A stretch of DNA of 64,000 nt, from assembly GCF_009690905.1 (NCBI RefSeq), contig NZ_VOSW01000042.1:20569-84568 (forward strand), written 5' to 3'. This document shows positions 9,337 to 18,700 of this stretch, in pieces. The position numbers and the translations under genes were made by a program. Within the stretch, counting starts at the first letter, position 1; each line of letters opens with the position of its first letter. Under the pieces are notes generated by a model. The model did no database searches. It saw only the letters and a list, made by a program, of their open reading frames with translations, and was not told the origin of the DNA. The stretch comes from Paraburkholderia madseniana (lineage in GTDB: Bacteria; Pseudomonadota; Gammaproteobacteria; Burkholderiales; Burkholderiaceae).

Positions 9337-9392
9337 TCGATACGATCGGATGCCTCTATGCCGTCTTCATCTGACGCTGGCCGTTTTCGAAT

Positions 9393-10334
9393 TCAGCTCG
9401 CCTTTTCCGCCGCCGTTGTATCGGGCGGCGGACTCCATTGCGCGAACTCCTCGCTCAGAAAGTCGACACATACCCGCACTTTCGCCGACTGAGCGAGCCG
9501 CGCCGGATACACCGCCCACAGGTTCGCGGGTTGCGTGACATCCGGCAACACCTGCCGCAACTGGCCGCTGTCGAGCAACGGCCGCACGTCCCACATCGAG
9601 CGCAGCACGATTCCGCGTCCGGCCAACGCCCATTGCACGGCCACCTCACCGTGATTGGTCGACAGCGGTCCCGTGACCTTGATCGATGCCGCCTCGCCGC
9701 GCACCGTCAAACGCCAGAGACCGAATGGATGGTCGCGCTCCTTGATCGCGAGACACGCGTGCGACGACAGGTCCGCGAGTTGCCGCGGCGCACCGTGCCG
9801 CGCGAGGTATTCCGGCGACGCGCACAGTACCCGGTGATTCGACGCGAGCCGTTTGGCGATCAGATGCGGCGCGATTTCGTCGCCGATACGGACATCGAGG
9901 TCGAAGCCTTCGCCGCCCACGTCGACGAGCCGGTCGAACAGATCGAGCCGCACACTCAATTGCGGATACCGGTCGGAGAACCGGGCCAGCGCGGGCGCGA
10001 CGAAACGGCGGCCAAAGCCGAAGCTGCTGGAGATGCGCAATTTGCCGCCAGGGATGCGGCGCGTAGTGGAAACGTCTTCCACCAGCTGGTCGACGTCGTC
10101 GAGAATCTTTTCGGCCCAGGTGTAGACCCGTTCACCAGCCTCCGTAATCGCGACGCGCCGCGTGGAACGGTGCAATAACCGCGTACCGAGCGTAGTCTCG
10201 AGCACATTGATGCGTTTGCTGACGTACGCCGCGGACACCGACAGCGCCTCCGCCGCCGCGCTGAAACTCGATTTGCGCGCCACTTCGCAAAACACGCGCA
10301 AATCGCCTAGATCGGGTGATGGGACGGCGTTCAT
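9393..10334 (-). CDS. LysR-family regulator (DmlR-like)
   Basis: This is a 313-residue LysR regulator. The N-terminal winged helix-turn-helix (FCEVARKSSFSAAAEALSVS) is followed by the type 2 periplasmic-binding-like effector domain. It is transcribed away from the tartrate/malate dehydrogenase gene at 10471, the arrangement of dmlR/dmlA in E. coli, so it probably activates that operon in response to its substrate. I take the ATG at 10334; a GTG at 10376 would add 14 residues. The inverted repeat at 10381-10406 in the shared promoter region is a candidate binding site. Confidence 0.88.
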   Translation of the reverse strand: MNAVPSPDLGDLRVFCEVARKSSFSAAAEALSVSAAYVSKRINVLETTLGTRLLHRSTRRVAITEAGERVYTWAEKILDDVDQLVEDVSTTRRIPGGKLRISSSFGFGRRFVAPALARFSDRYPQLSVRLDLFDRLVDVGGEGFDLDVRIGDEIAPHLIAKRLASNHRVLCASPEYLARHGAPRQLADLSSHACLAIKERDHPFGLWRLTVRGEAASIKVTGPLSTNHGEVAVQWALAGRGIVLRSMWDVRPLLDSGQLRQVLPDVTQPANLWAVYPARLAQSAKVRVCVDFLSEEFAQWSPPPDTTAAEKAS

Positions 10335-10380
10335 AGGTCGCTCGGTCGCAGAAGGGTTTGTACACGATTCGTGCACAGTG

Positions 10381-10406
10381 GCTTAACTAAAGTGACTATT
10401 TTAAGC
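10381..10406. promoter_or_regulatory. Inverted repeat in the LysR/dehydrogenase promoter region
   Basis: GCTTAA and TTAAGC are separated by 14 bases. The repeat lies between the divergent LysR gene and the dehydrogenase operon. Its position fits an activator or autoregulation site; binding is inferred. Confidence 0.4.
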
Positions 10407-10470
10407 TCAAACAGCAGGAATAAAATAAGCGCTATCGAACCATCGAAATTCCCAACGGAGGAGCAGGAAC

Positions 10471-11553
10471 ATGTCGAAGACCTATCGGATTGCGGTCATA
10501 CCGGGCGACGGCATCGGCGTCGAAGTGATGCCGGAAGCCATTCGCGTGCTGGAGACGGTGAAAAAGCGCTTCGGCATCGAACTGGAGTATCAGCACATCG
10601 AATGGGCGAGCTGCGATTACTATGCCAAGCACGGCAAGATGATGCCGGACGACTGGAAAGCCCAACTGCAATCCGCCGACGCGATTCTGTTCGGCGCGGT
10701 CGGCTGGCCCGACACGGTGCCTGACCATATCTCGCTGTGGGGGTCGCTCCTGAAGTTCCGGCGCGAATTCGACCAGTACATCAACCTGCGCCCTGCCCGG
10801 CTCTTCGCCGGTGTGCCTTCGCCGCTCGCGGGCCGCAAGGCGGGTGACATCGATTTCTGGATCGTGCGTGAGAACACCGAGGGCGAATATTCGTCGGTGG
10901 GCGGCGTGATGTTCGAAGGCACCGAGCGTGAGTTCGTGCTGCAGGAATCCGTGTTCACGCGGCACGGCAGCGAACGCGTGCTGAAGTTCGCTTTCGATCT
11001 CGCGCAACGGCGCGAACGCAAGAAGATCACCGTGGCGACGAAGAGCAACGGTATCGCGATCAGCATGCCGTGGTGGGACAAATGCGCGGCCGGCGTCGCG
11101 GCGCAATACCCGGATGTCACGTGGGACAAGCAGCACATCGACATTCTCTGCGCGCGCTTCGTGCTCAACCCGGATCGCTTCGACGTCGTGGTTGCGACCA
11201 ATCTGTTCGGCGACATCCTCTCCGATCTCGGTCCGGCCTGCACGGGCACGATCGGCCTCGCGCCGTCGGGCAATCTGAACCCGGACCGCAAGTTTCCGTC
11301 GCTGTTCGAACCGGTGCACGGTTCGGCGCCTGACATCGCCGGCAAGAACATCGCCAATCCGATTGCGATGATCTGGTCCGCCGCGATGATGCTCGACTTC
11401 CTCGGCAATCACGAAGGCAAGGAACGCGAGGCGCATGACGCGATTCTCGCGGCGATCGAAGCAACGCTGATCGAAGGCCCGCATACTGGCGACCTCGGCG
11501 GCAAGGCGAACACCACCGAAGTCGGTCAGGCAATCGCGGCTAAACTCGCCTGA
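10471..11553 (+). CDS. dmlA: Tartrate dehydrogenase/decarboxylase or D-malate dehydrogenase
   Basis: The 360-residue protein belongs to the isocitrate/isopropylmalate dehydrogenase family. It has the N-terminal IPGDGIGVEV, the NTEGEYSSVGG loop specific to the tartrate/D-malate branch, and the C-terminal metal and NAD-binding part (NLFGDILSDL, then EPVHGSAPDIAGKNIANP). It should oxidise D-malate or L-tartrate with NAD, decarboxylating to pyruvate or glycerate-level products in the cytosol. A strong ribosome site (GGAGGAG) precedes the ATG. It is the first gene of an apparent operon with the deacylase-family gene and the cupin. Substrate choice within the branch cannot be read from sequence. 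Confidence 0.92.
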   Translation: MSKTYRIAVIPGDGIGVEVMPEAIRVLETVKKRFGIELEYQHIEWASCDYYAKHGKMMPDDWKAQLQSADAILFGAVGWPDTVPDHISLWGSLLKFRREFDQYINLRPARLFAGVPSPLAGRKAGDIDFWIVRENTEGEYSSVGGVMFEGTEREFVLQESVFTRHGSERVLKFAFDLAQRRERKKITVATKSNGIAISMPWWDKCAAGVAAQYPDVTWDKQHIDILCARFVLNPDRFDVVVATNLFGDILSDLGPACTGTIGLAPSGNLNPDRKFPSLFEPVHGSAPDIAGKNIANPIAMIWSAAMMLDFLGNHEGKEREAHDAILAAIEATLIEGPHTGDLGGKANTTEVGQAIAAKLA

Positions 11554-11608
11554 GCCTAACGATCTGTCGCGATCTGTCGATCCTAACCCTCTGCGAGGAC
11601 ACGTTCGA

Positions 11609-12592
11609 ATGAGCATGGAAGCCTATCCCATCGAAGTCGAATTCCCCGATATTTCGGTTCACGAGCAATCGTCGTCCGGCATTGCCTACGTTCATACGTT
11701 CGACTCCGGCGTGCCGGGACCGCATGTGATGATCAACGCGCTCACGCACGGCAATGAAGTGTGCGGGGCGATCGTCGTCGACGAACTGCTGCGGCGCGCG
11801 TTGAGGCCGCGTCGTGGACGCCTTACGCTTGCCTTTGCGAACGTCGCTGCGTATCGGCGCTTCGACCCGGCAAAGCCCGACGCCGCCCGCTTCGTCGATC
11901 AGGACTTCAACCGCGTGTGGACCGCCGCGGTGCTCGACGATACGTCGCGCACGTCGAGCGAATTGACCCGCGCACGCGAGATGCGCCCGGTGATCGACAC
12001 AGTCGATGCGCTCCTCGATCTGCATTCGATGCATGAGAAATGCAAGCCGCTGATCGTGGCGGGACCGCTGCAGAAAGGCATCGACCTTGCGGTGCGTCTC
12101 GGCACACCCGCTACGGTGATCTGCGACGAGGGCCATCCCGAAGGCCGCCGCATGCGCGATTACGAAGGCTTCGGCACCGCGGATAGCGCGAAACACGCCT
12201 TGCTGATCGAATGCGGACAACACTGGGAACGAAGCGCAGTCGCCGTGGCTCGCGATACGACCGCACGCTTTCTGCTGCTGGCAGGCGTGATCGATGAAGC
12301 CGATCTGCCGGACGGCTGGCTGGCGCCGCTGCCGCCCACCCAGCACATCGTCCGCGTCACACAGCCGGTGGTCGCGACCAGTATGGATTTTCGTTTCGCG
12401 GCGCCCTACACCGGACTGGAGATCTTTCCGGAGGCCGGCACGGTCATCGGCTGGTCGAATGGCGAAGCGGTGGTCACGCCTTACGACAACTGCATGCTCG
12501 TGATGCCGTCGCTGCGGCAATTGCGTCCCGGTGTCACCGTCGTGCGGCTGGGCAAGATCGAACAGACCGTGACGAACACGAGCGGCCGGTGA
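11609..12592 (+). CDS. Succinylglutamate desuccinylase/aspartoacylase family protein
   Basis: A zinc-dependent deacylase of the AstE/AspA fold, 327 residues. The first zinc motif is HGNE (His47, Glu50) in NALTHGNEV; a later zinc ligand is His139 in DLHSMH; the C-terminal beta domain (GLEIFPEAGTVIGW) is the usual one. The natural acyl-amino-acid substrate is unknown. It sits 55 bases behind the tartrate/malate dehydrogenase and before a cupin, so a role in converting or sparing a dicarboxylic-acid derivative is possible but unproven. Confidence 0.82.
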   Translation: MSMEAYPIEVEFPDISVHEQSSSGIAYVHTFDSGVPGPHVMINALTHGNEVCGAIVVDELLRRALRPRRGRLTLAFANVAAYRRFDPAKPDAARFVDQDFNRVWTAAVLDDTSRTSSELTRAREMRPVIDTVDALLDLHSMHEKCKPLIVAGPLQKGIDLAVRLGTPATVICDEGHPEGRRMRDYEGFGTADSAKHALLIECGQHWERSAVAVARDTTARFLLLAGVIDEADLPDGWLAPLPPTQHIVRVTQPVVATSMDFRFAAPYTGLEIFPEAGTVIGWSNGEAVVTPYDNCMLVMPSLRQLRPGVTVVRLGKIEQTVTNTSGR

Positions 12593-12626
12593 CTCGGCTC
12601 ATGCACATTCAAAAGGTAACGTGAAA

Positions 12627-12971
12627 ATGAAGGTTCAAAGCATCAAGCAAAGCGTGAATCTGCAGAATCTGGAGGACTGGGGCACGGCGGGGCTGCCGGG
12701 CACGACGCCGATTCAGGTGTCCGGCGTGCAGCGCGTGATCAAGGGCAGCGAAGCCATCGACACCGGTATTTTCGAATGCACGGCGGGCACGTACCGTCGC
12801 TCGGTCAAGCAGGCCGAGGTGATGCACTTCCTCGCGGGACGCGGCCGCTTCACGCCCGATAACGAAGAGACCATCCATTTCGAAAGCGGCGACACGCTCT
12901 TTTTCGAAGCCAATACCGAAGGTCTTTGGGAAGTCGAGGAAACCATGCGAAAGGTCTATGTGATCTTTTGA
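12627..12971 (+). CDS. Small cupin-domain protein
   Basis: This is a single-domain cupin of 114 residues. The barrel core reads EVMHFLAGRGRFTP, then ESGDTLFFEANTEGLWEVEE, typical of EutQ-like or DUF861 cupins. One metal-binding His is visible (VMHFL), but the second cupin motif lacks the usual HxxxN, so catalysis is uncertain. ATG 12627 is placed nine bases after AAGGT; a GTG two codons earlier is possible. It is the last gene of the dehydrogenase-deacylase operon and is followed by a hairpin. Confidence 0.75.
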   Translation: MKVQSIKQSVNLQNLEDWGTAGLPGTTPIQVSGVQRVIKGSEAIDTGIFECTAGTYRRSVKQAEVMHFLAGRGRFTPDNEETIHFESGDTLFFEANTEGLWEVEETMRKVYVIF

Positions 12972-12980
12972 GCACGGCCC

Positions 12981-13002
12981 CGAGCGCCGTCCTCGGCGCT
13001 CG
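12981..13002 (+). terminator. Hairpin after the cupin gene
   Basis: CGAGCGCCG and CGGCGCTCG form a perfect 9-bp stem with a 4-base loop, ten bases after the cupin stop. No T-run follows. It probably ends the operon. Confidence 0.5.
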
Positions 13003-13247
13003 CCCCACCTGCACGTCCCGTTCCCGGCGCACCCTGCGCCGCGGCATCCCCAGCCATTCCCACTGTTCTGTCGCTCTGCCTCATTGGATGGGGCCTCAGT
13101 GCCATGGTCGGGTAATCCCGCGTTGCCCCTCGTTGTCAAACTACTTACAGTTCGGCGTGTTCTTATAGAGAATCAGCGTTCTTTATACGAACAAACCAGG
13201 TGAAATTATCGGCGCCTGGATCACCTGCATCTTCTCGCAGGTCGAGG
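13003..13247. other. Intergenic stretch before the porin remnant
   Basis: No supported gene. The stretch 13140-13200 is AT-richer. A larger part of the former porin gene may have been lost here, because recognisable porin sequence begins only near 13248. Confidence 0.4.
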
Positions 13248-13418
13248 CAGGTCAACCTGCCCGAGTACTATGCATTGTCGAAGCGCATCGATCTGTATGC
13301 GCTACAGGCGTTCCAGCGCACCAACGGCAACACGCTCGGCACGGCAGGTTCGGGCCTCATCGTCACGGCCAGCGCGACCATCGGCGATGGCTTCCACAGC
13401 GCGCCGTCGCCGGCATAG
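13248..13418 (+). pseudogene. C-terminal remnant of an OpcP-like porin
   Basis: The frame reads QVNLPEYYALSKRIDLY, then LQAFQRTNGNTLG and TASATIGDGFHSAPS. This is the conserved last part of Burkholderia general porins, closely parallel to the porin C-terminus at 63804. The N-terminal 300 or so residues and the final beta strand (usually ...VGIRHxF) are missing, so it cannot make a porin. A good hairpin terminator still follows. It is a deletion relic between two catabolic units. Confidence 0.75.
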
Positions 13419-13463
13419 GCATCGTGCACCGCTTCCAACCGGCGTACGATCGTAATAGAAAGG

Positions 13464-13485
13464 AAGGCTCGTTACGGCGAGCCTT
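13464..13485 (+). terminator. Rho-independent-type hairpin
   Basis: AAGGCTCG and CGAGCCTT form a perfect 8-bp stem with a 6-base loop, flanked by A/T bases. It probably was the terminator of the lost porin gene and now lies just upstream of the AAHS transporter gene. Confidence 0.55.
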
Positions 13486-13512
13486 TACGTATTCTGCAGT
13501 CAGGAGACCACC

Positions 13513-14871
13513 ATGAGCCGCAGCAACGCTGTGAACGTTCAAACGTTTATCAACGACCACCCCTTCTCGCCGTTCCAGTGGCTCATCTTTTTCATGTGTT
13601 TCATCATCGTCCTGCTGGACGGTTTTGACACGGCCGCGATCGGCTTCATTGCACCGTCGCTGATCTCCGAATGGGGCATCACCCGGCCGGCGCTCGCGCC
13701 AGTGTTGAGCGCGGCGCTGTTCGGCCTCGCGTGCGGCGCGCTCGTCTCAGGGCCGCTGTCCGACCGGCTCGGGCGGCGCTCGATGCTGCTCGGCTCGGTG
13801 CTGCTGTTCGGCGTGACCTGCTTCGCTTCGGCGTTCTCGAACAACATCGAACACCTGACGATCTTGCGCTTCGTCACCGGCGTCGGCCTCGGCGCGGCCA
13901 TGCCGAACGCCGTGACGATGATGGGCGAGTACTGTCCGGATCGCCGCCGCGCGACCGTGATCAATCTGATGTTCTGCGGCTTTCCGCTCGGCGCCGCCTT
14001 CGGCGGCTTTCTCGCTGCGTGGATGATTCCGCACTTCGGCTGGCGCAGCGTGCTGGTGCTTGGCGGTATCACGCCGCTCTTGCTGCTGATCGTGCTGGTG
14101 CTGAAGATGCCGGAATCGGTCCGCTATATGGTGGCCAATAGCAAGCCGGTCGAACGGATCCGCGCAGCGCTGGCACGCATTTCGAGCGACGCCACGCAGG
14201 CCGACAGCTTCGTCATGACCGAAACCGCGCCGCAAACCGGCGGCAAGGGCATAGGCGTGGTGCTCTCGCGCTCGTACATCGTCGGCTCGGTGATGCTGTG
14301 GATCGCCTACTTCATGGGCCTCGTGATCTTCTACGCGTCGATCAACTGGATGCCGATTCTGCTGAAGGACGCCGGACTCACGCCGCAACGCGCGACGCTG
14401 ATTTCCGCGCTGTTCCCGCTCGGTGGCGTCGGCGCCGTGCTGTGCGGCGTGCTGATGGACCGCTTCAACGCGAACCGCATCATCGCGGCCTGCTATGCGC
14501 TGACCGCGGTGAGCGTGTATTTCATCGGCCAGGCAGTTGGCAATGTGGGCGCGCTGGTGTTTATCGTGTTCGTCGCCGGCGTGCTGATGAATACCGCGCA
14601 ATCGTCGATGCCGGCGCTTGCCGCCGCGTTCTACCCGACGCAGGGTCGCGGCACGGGCGTGGCGTGGATGCTGGGGATCGGCCGCTTCGGCGGGATCGCG
14701 GGTTCGTTCCTCGTGGCCGAACTGACGCGCCGCCACTTCACCTTTGGCGGGATCTTCGCGATGGTTGCGGTGGCAGGTCTGATTTCGTGCGTGGCGTTGC
14801 TGATCAAGCAGGCGGCACGGCCGCATGTGGCGGCAGAGACCGGCGCGAAAGCGGAGTCGTTTGGGCATTGA
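13513..14871 (+). CDS. MFS transporter, aromatic acid:H+ symporter (AAHS) type
   Basis: A 452-residue, 12-helix major facilitator. The first helix carries LLDGFDTAAIGFIAP, the signature of the AAHS group that includes PcaK, BenK and MhbT. The loop 2-3 motif is GPLSDRLGRRSML. It should import an aromatic carboxylate with protons. The ATG follows an AGGAG ribosome site. No aromatic catabolic gene adjoins it on either side, so the substrate cannot be guessed from context. Confidence 0.85.
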   Translation: MSRSNAVNVQTFINDHPFSPFQWLIFFMCFIIVLLDGFDTAAIGFIAPSLISEWGITRPALAPVLSAALFGLACGALVSGPLSDRLGRRSMLLGSVLLFGVTCFASAFSNNIEHLTILRFVTGVGLGAAMPNAVTMMGEYCPDRRRATVINLMFCGFPLGAAFGGFLAAWMIPHFGWRSVLVLGGITPLLLLIVLVLKMPESVRYMVANSKPVERIRAALARISSDATQADSFVMTETAPQTGGKGIGVVLSRSYIVGSVMLWIAYFMGLVIFYASINWMPILLKDAGLTPQRATLISALFPLGGVGAVLCGVLMDRFNANRIIAACYALTAVSVYFIGQAVGNVGALVFIVFVAGVLMNTAQSSMPALAAAFYPTQGRGTGVAWMLGIGRFGGIAGSFLVAELTRRHFTFGGIFAMVAVAGLISCVALLIKQAARPHVAAETGAKAESFGH

Positions 14872-15007
14872 AAAGGCGGGAGGTGCGAGTAAAAGGCACC
14901 GTCCGTCACTTCCCGATAAACTACGCCGTTATTGATTCGGGCGGGCACGGCAATGGTCAATGCCATTGCCTTTGCACCGTCGCCCATCTAACGACAGGAT
15001 TCAGTCA

Positions 15008-15337
15008 ATGAAACGCGTAGTTGTATCGGCCGTGCTCGCACTGTGCCTCGCACAGCCGACCGTTGAAGCCGTTGCACAAACAGTCAGCGATCAATGTTTT
15101 GCGATCGGCGATATTGCCGGCCAGGTGGCTTCGTGGCGTGCGCACAAGAAGACGAAAGCGCAGGCGCTTGCCCAAGCGGCCAAGTACTACAAAGGTGAAT
15201 CCGACCGGCAAGCAGTCTCCGCCATCGTCGAAAAGATCTACAGCCCGAACGCCCCCCACATGACACCCGATCAGGCCAGCATGGCGTTCACATCGGACTG
15301 TGCAAACCAGCAGAAATCGCAGGCACCCGCGCAGTAG
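15008..15337 (+). CDS. Small secreted protein, 109 aa
   Basis: A clear signal peptide (MKRVVVSAVLALCLAQ, cleavage near AVAQ) is followed by an about 85-residue mature domain with two cysteines (SDQCFAIGDIAG and FTSDCANQQ). These could form one disulfide in the periplasm. The mature part is helical and hydrophilic with a Gln/Ala-rich tail. I do not recognise a function. It stands alone between the transporter and the galactan cluster. Confidence 0.6.
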   Translation: MKRVVVSAVLALCLAQPTVEAVAQTVSDQCFAIGDIAGQVASWRAHKKTKAQALAQAAKYYKGESDRQAVSAIVEKIYSPNAPHMTPDQASMAFTSDCANQQKSQAPAQ

Positions 15338-15387
15338 TGCCTGCTATCCGCACGGCCATTTCGCCGCACTAGCGGTTAGAGCCAGGA

Positions 15388-16548
15388 CTAGCGCTTGCGG
15401 AACGCATCCAGCGACGTCAACGCGTTGCCGTGAAAATCGAACAACGTGTTGTTGTCCCACTGATCGCCCGCGCCGACTTTCCATCCGACATTCGGCGTCG
15501 GAATCCATTCCGGCTCCCACCAGAACACGCCCTTGCCGTGGCCACCGGGTATCGCCTTCACGATATCCGTCACCGCACCGATAAATTGCGCCTGGCCGGC
15601 CGGTGTCTGCGGGAAGGTCGTGGAGCCGGTATTGGTCATCGCGTTGGGTTCCGAATCGCCGTCGCTGGTGGTCCACGGATACGCGGTCTCGACGACCATC
15701 ACGTCCTTTCCGTAGCGCGTCGCCATATCGTTCGCATTGTTCTGCAAATCGCTTAGCGCGCCTTGCCACTGCGGGTAGTAGGACAAGCCGATCACATCAA
15801 ACGTGACGTCGCGTTGTACCGCGCTGTCGAACCACCAACGGCTCGTTGCATTGTTGCCGCCGCTGTCGAGGTGCAGCATGACCTTGATCCGTTCATCGAC
15901 GGATTTCACCGCGTCGTGCCCGGCCTTCAACAGTTGCGCGAGGTTGTCCCACTGATCGTATTTGCCGAGCGGCCACAGCATGCCGCCCGTGATTTCGTTG
16001 CCGACCTGAACCCACTCCGGATGCACGCCATCGCGCTTGAGCATCGTGAGGACCTTCGACGTGTACTCGGATAGCAGCGCACAGGTTTGCTCGATATCCT
16101 TGCCAGCCCAGTCGTGAGGCGGATACTGCTTGCCCGGATCGGCCCACCAGTCGCTGTAGTGGAAATCGATCAGTATGCGCATGCCGAGCGCAGCGACGCG
16201 GCGAGCCAGAACGCGTACATGTTCGGCATTGTTGTAACCGGTGGCGGGACTTTGGTCGGCCGGAAAAAAGTTCGGATTGCCAGGATCGTTCCACACTTTG
16301 ATGCGGATCGAGTCGACACCATGACTCTTCAGAATGAAAAGACAGTCGAGCGGCACACCGTGCTCGTAAAACTTCGCGCCATTGGCCTCGAGTTCCAGCA
16401 GCGTCGACACGTCCGCTCCCTTTGCAAACCCTTTTCCGCGGCCGAACAAACCCAGTTCACCGGCAACGGCTGGCACGCCGACCGTTGCGCCAACACCAGC
16501 GGCGGCCCCAGCAGATGCAAGCCACCCGAGCATTTCTCTTCTGTTCAT
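15388..16548 (-). CDS. ganB: Arabinogalactan endo-beta-1,4-galactanase (GH53)
   Basis: A 386-residue family GH53 enzyme that cuts beta-1,4-galactan side chains of pectin into galacto-oligosaccharides. The catalytic acid/base is Glu185 in VGNEITGGMLWP and the nucleophile is Glu287 in VVETAYPW. Other GH53 landmarks are RIKVWNDP and ILIDFHYSDWWADPGKQ. The N-terminus (MNRREMLGWLASAGA) has twin arginines and a hydrophobic stretch, which suggests Tat export. It is the last gene of the galactan operon, 150 bases after the GH42 gene. Confidence 0.92.
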   Translation of the reverse strand: MNRREMLGWLASAGAAAGVGATVGVPAVAGELGLFGRGKGFAKGADVSTLLELEANGAKFYEHGVPLDCLFILKSHGVDSIRIKVWNDPGNPNFFPADQSPATGYNNAEHVRVLARRVAALGMRILIDFHYSDWWADPGKQYPPHDWAGKDIEQTCALLSEYTSKVLTMLKRDGVHPEWVQVGNEITGGMLWPLGKYDQWDNLAQLLKAGHDAVKSVDERIKVMLHLDSGGNNATSRWWFDSAVQRDVTFDVIGLSYYPQWQGALSDLQNNANDMATRYGKDVMVVETAYPWTTSDGDSEPNAMTNTGSTTFPQTPAGQAQFIGAVTDIVKAIPGGHGKGVFWWEPEWIPTPNVGWKVGAGDQWDNNTLFDFHGNALTSLDAFRKR

Positions 16549-16698
16549 CCGTCATCCTCCATCGATTGAATGGCGGTTCTTTTAGAGGCCGCCTGTTCCG
16601 GGTTGAAGTGCCTAAATTTCTGGCGCCATTTCTCCCTCCGATAACGCGCTCATCTCACTTCTCGCTTCTCACTTGCTCAAGCCCGTTGACGTGCTGGG

Positions 16699-18663
16699 CT
16701 ACGCATTCCTCCACGCACATACGTCACCGGTTTTCAACTCCGAATGTCCCAGCACAAACATCGCATTGGTTGGCGCTGGCGCTTGCACTAGCTCCGGACC
16801 GAAGTTGAACGCGAAGGTCAGATCGCCGCGTCGGCGAATGCGCAAGCCCTCAGCCAGCAATTGCGTCTCGATACCCGCCTGCTTCGCCGCCTGCTGCAAA
16901 ACCTCGCGATGCAACGCGTGCGACAACCACCCCGCCACATAGCGAACCCTTCCGTGGGTGAGTATCGCCGGCCACGTGTCGTCGAATTGCGCGTCGACGG
17001 TCGTCTCGCCATTGGCGCGAACGTGCTCACGCCAATGCAGCGCAACGCCCTGCGTGTCTCCGATCGAAAGCGCTGGCGTAAGCGTCGGGCGCAGCGTTTC
17101 GACTTCGAGCACCTGCATCGGCAGAACGCGTTGCAATGCGCCGGGTGGCAAGCTCGAAGGAATGGCGAAGGTCGTGGTCTTCGAACCGCTCCTCGGGCCG
17201 AATACCCATTGCGCCGAACTCCGCTCGATCTGATCGACGAGCGTGTCGTCGATCACGGCAATGCTCGGCACCACCACTAACCGGTACGGCGAAAGATCGG
17301 CCTTGCTCGACACGATATCGACGTCGAGGCCGAGTTCACGCAGCGCCTCGTAGTAGTCGAACGCCAGCGTCTGATAGTCGAAGGTTTTGCCATGACGCTG
17401 AATCTCGAACATCCACTGCGTCTCGTAGTCGAACACGATCGCGGTGGCCGCGCGCGCCGGCGCACCGAGGCCGGACAGCACTGCGGACGAGGCAATTTCA
17501 CGCGCCGCCTGCTGCACTTCAAGGCCGCCAGGCGACAGTTCGTTGTTCGGCAAGTTGAGACCCGAATGCATCTGTTCCTGCGCATACGGACACTGACGCC
17601 AGCGGAAATACGACACCAGTTCCGCGCCATGTGCGAACGCTTCATAAGCCCACAGCCTGACCATGCCCTTCGCGGGCACCGGATTCCACGGCGCCCAGTT
17701 CACCGGCCCTGCCTGTTGCTCCATCACCCAGAAGCGGCCAGCGCCAATCGCGCGGTAGCGGTCGTGATCGAACGCGGAGACGTCGGGATGCGCGGTGCGC
17801 GCGTAACGCGCCTTCTGCTCTTCAGGCAGTGCGATCGATTCCGTACGCGCGATCGGATAGCTGTCCCAGGCCGCCACGTCGAGCGCGTTGTCTTCGGTGA
17901 AACGGTAATGATCGAAGGTCGTAAAGAAGCCCATGAAGTTGTGCAGCAGATCCGCCTCGGGTGCATGCTCACGCAGCACGTCGATCTGCTCGCGATGGAA
18001 GCCGGCCACCTCATCCGACATGAAGCGGCGGAAATCGAGCAGATGGATCGGATTGGCGTCGGTGGGCGTGAGGTTCGGCAGGCCGATCGTCTCGAACGAC
18101 GGATACTCCATGCTCCAGAACACGTTGCCCCATGCATCGTTCAACGTCTCGACGCGCTCGTAGCGATGCTGCAACCACGTCTGAAAGCGCGCCAGTGCCG
18201 CGCCCGAATAACTCGGCACGGTCTCGTGGCAGCCGAGTTCGTTGTCGGTCTGCCACGCGACGATAGACGGATGCCGTCCATAGCGCTCCACCATCGCGGT
18301 GACAATGCGTACGCACTCACGCCGATAGGTTTCGCTGGAAATATCGTAGTGGCGACGCGAGCCGAAATTCCAGCGCACGCCGTCCGCACGCACCGGCAAC
18401 ACGTCCGGGTGCGCGTCGATCAACCATTTCGGCGGCGAAGCGGTGGGTGTACCCAGCACGAGTTTCAGTCCCGCCGCCGCCAGCGTCTCGACGGCTTCAT
18501 CGAGCCAGCCCCAGGCGAATTCGTCGGCGCGCGGCTCCATCCGGCTCCACGCGAATTCGGCGATCCGCACATGCGTGATGCCGAGCTCGACCATACGTTT
18601 CGCATCGTCGGCCCACATCGAACGCGGCCATTGTTCGGGGTAGTAGCAAACACCAAGTTGCAT
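16699..18663 (-). CDS. ganA: Beta-galactosidase (GH42)
   Basis: A 654-residue GH42 enzyme that releases galactose from the oligosaccharides made by the GH53 enzyme. Residues 1-390 form the TIM barrel beginning LGVCYYPEQWP. The acid/base is Glu142 (QTDNELGCH) and the nucleophile Glu315 (VMEQQAGPVNW). The trimerisation and C-terminal beta domains follow. There is no signal peptide, so it acts in the cytosol on imported oligosaccharides. It begins 37 bases after the permease gene and belongs to the same transcript. Confidence 0.94.
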   Translation of the reverse strand: MQLGVCYYPEQWPRSMWADDAKRMVELGITHVRIAEFAWSRMEPRADEFAWGWLDEAVETLAAAGLKLVLGTPTASPPKWLIDAHPDVLPVRADGVRWNFGSRRHYDISSETYRRECVRIVTAMVERYGRHPSIVAWQTDNELGCHETVPSYSGAALARFQTWLQHRYERVETLNDAWGNVFWSMEYPSFETIGLPNLTPTDANPIHLLDFRRFMSDEVAGFHREQIDVLREHAPEADLLHNFMGFFTTFDHYRFTEDNALDVAAWDSYPIARTESIALPEEQKARYARTAHPDVSAFDHDRYRAIGAGRFWVMEQQAGPVNWAPWNPVPAKGMVRLWAYEAFAHGAELVSYFRWRQCPYAQEQMHSGLNLPNNELSPGGLEVQQAAREIASSAVLSGLGAPARAATAIVFDYETQWMFEIQRHGKTFDYQTLAFDYYEALRELGLDVDIVSSKADLSPYRLVVVPSIAVIDDTLVDQIERSSAQWVFGPRSGSKTTTFAIPSSLPPGALQRVLPMQVLEVETLRPTLTPALSIGDTQGVALHWREHVRANGETTVDAQFDDTWPAILTHGRVRYVAGWLSHALHREVLQQAAKQAGIETQLLAEGLRIRRRGDLTFAFNFGPELVQAPAPTNAMFVLGHSELKTGDVCAWRNA

Positions 18664-18700
18664 GAGAGAGTCTCTTTGTTAAATGACGGCAAACGGGCGA

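Noticed and set aside
10432..11616. 394-codon open frame antisense to dmlA
   Set aside because: Spans exactly the sense gene and its gaps, with Arg-rich low-complexity translation and no ribosome site.
13747..14868. 373-codon open frame antisense to the AAHS transporter
   Set aside because: Extremely His/Arg/Gln-rich translation from the codon pattern of the membrane protein on the other strand.
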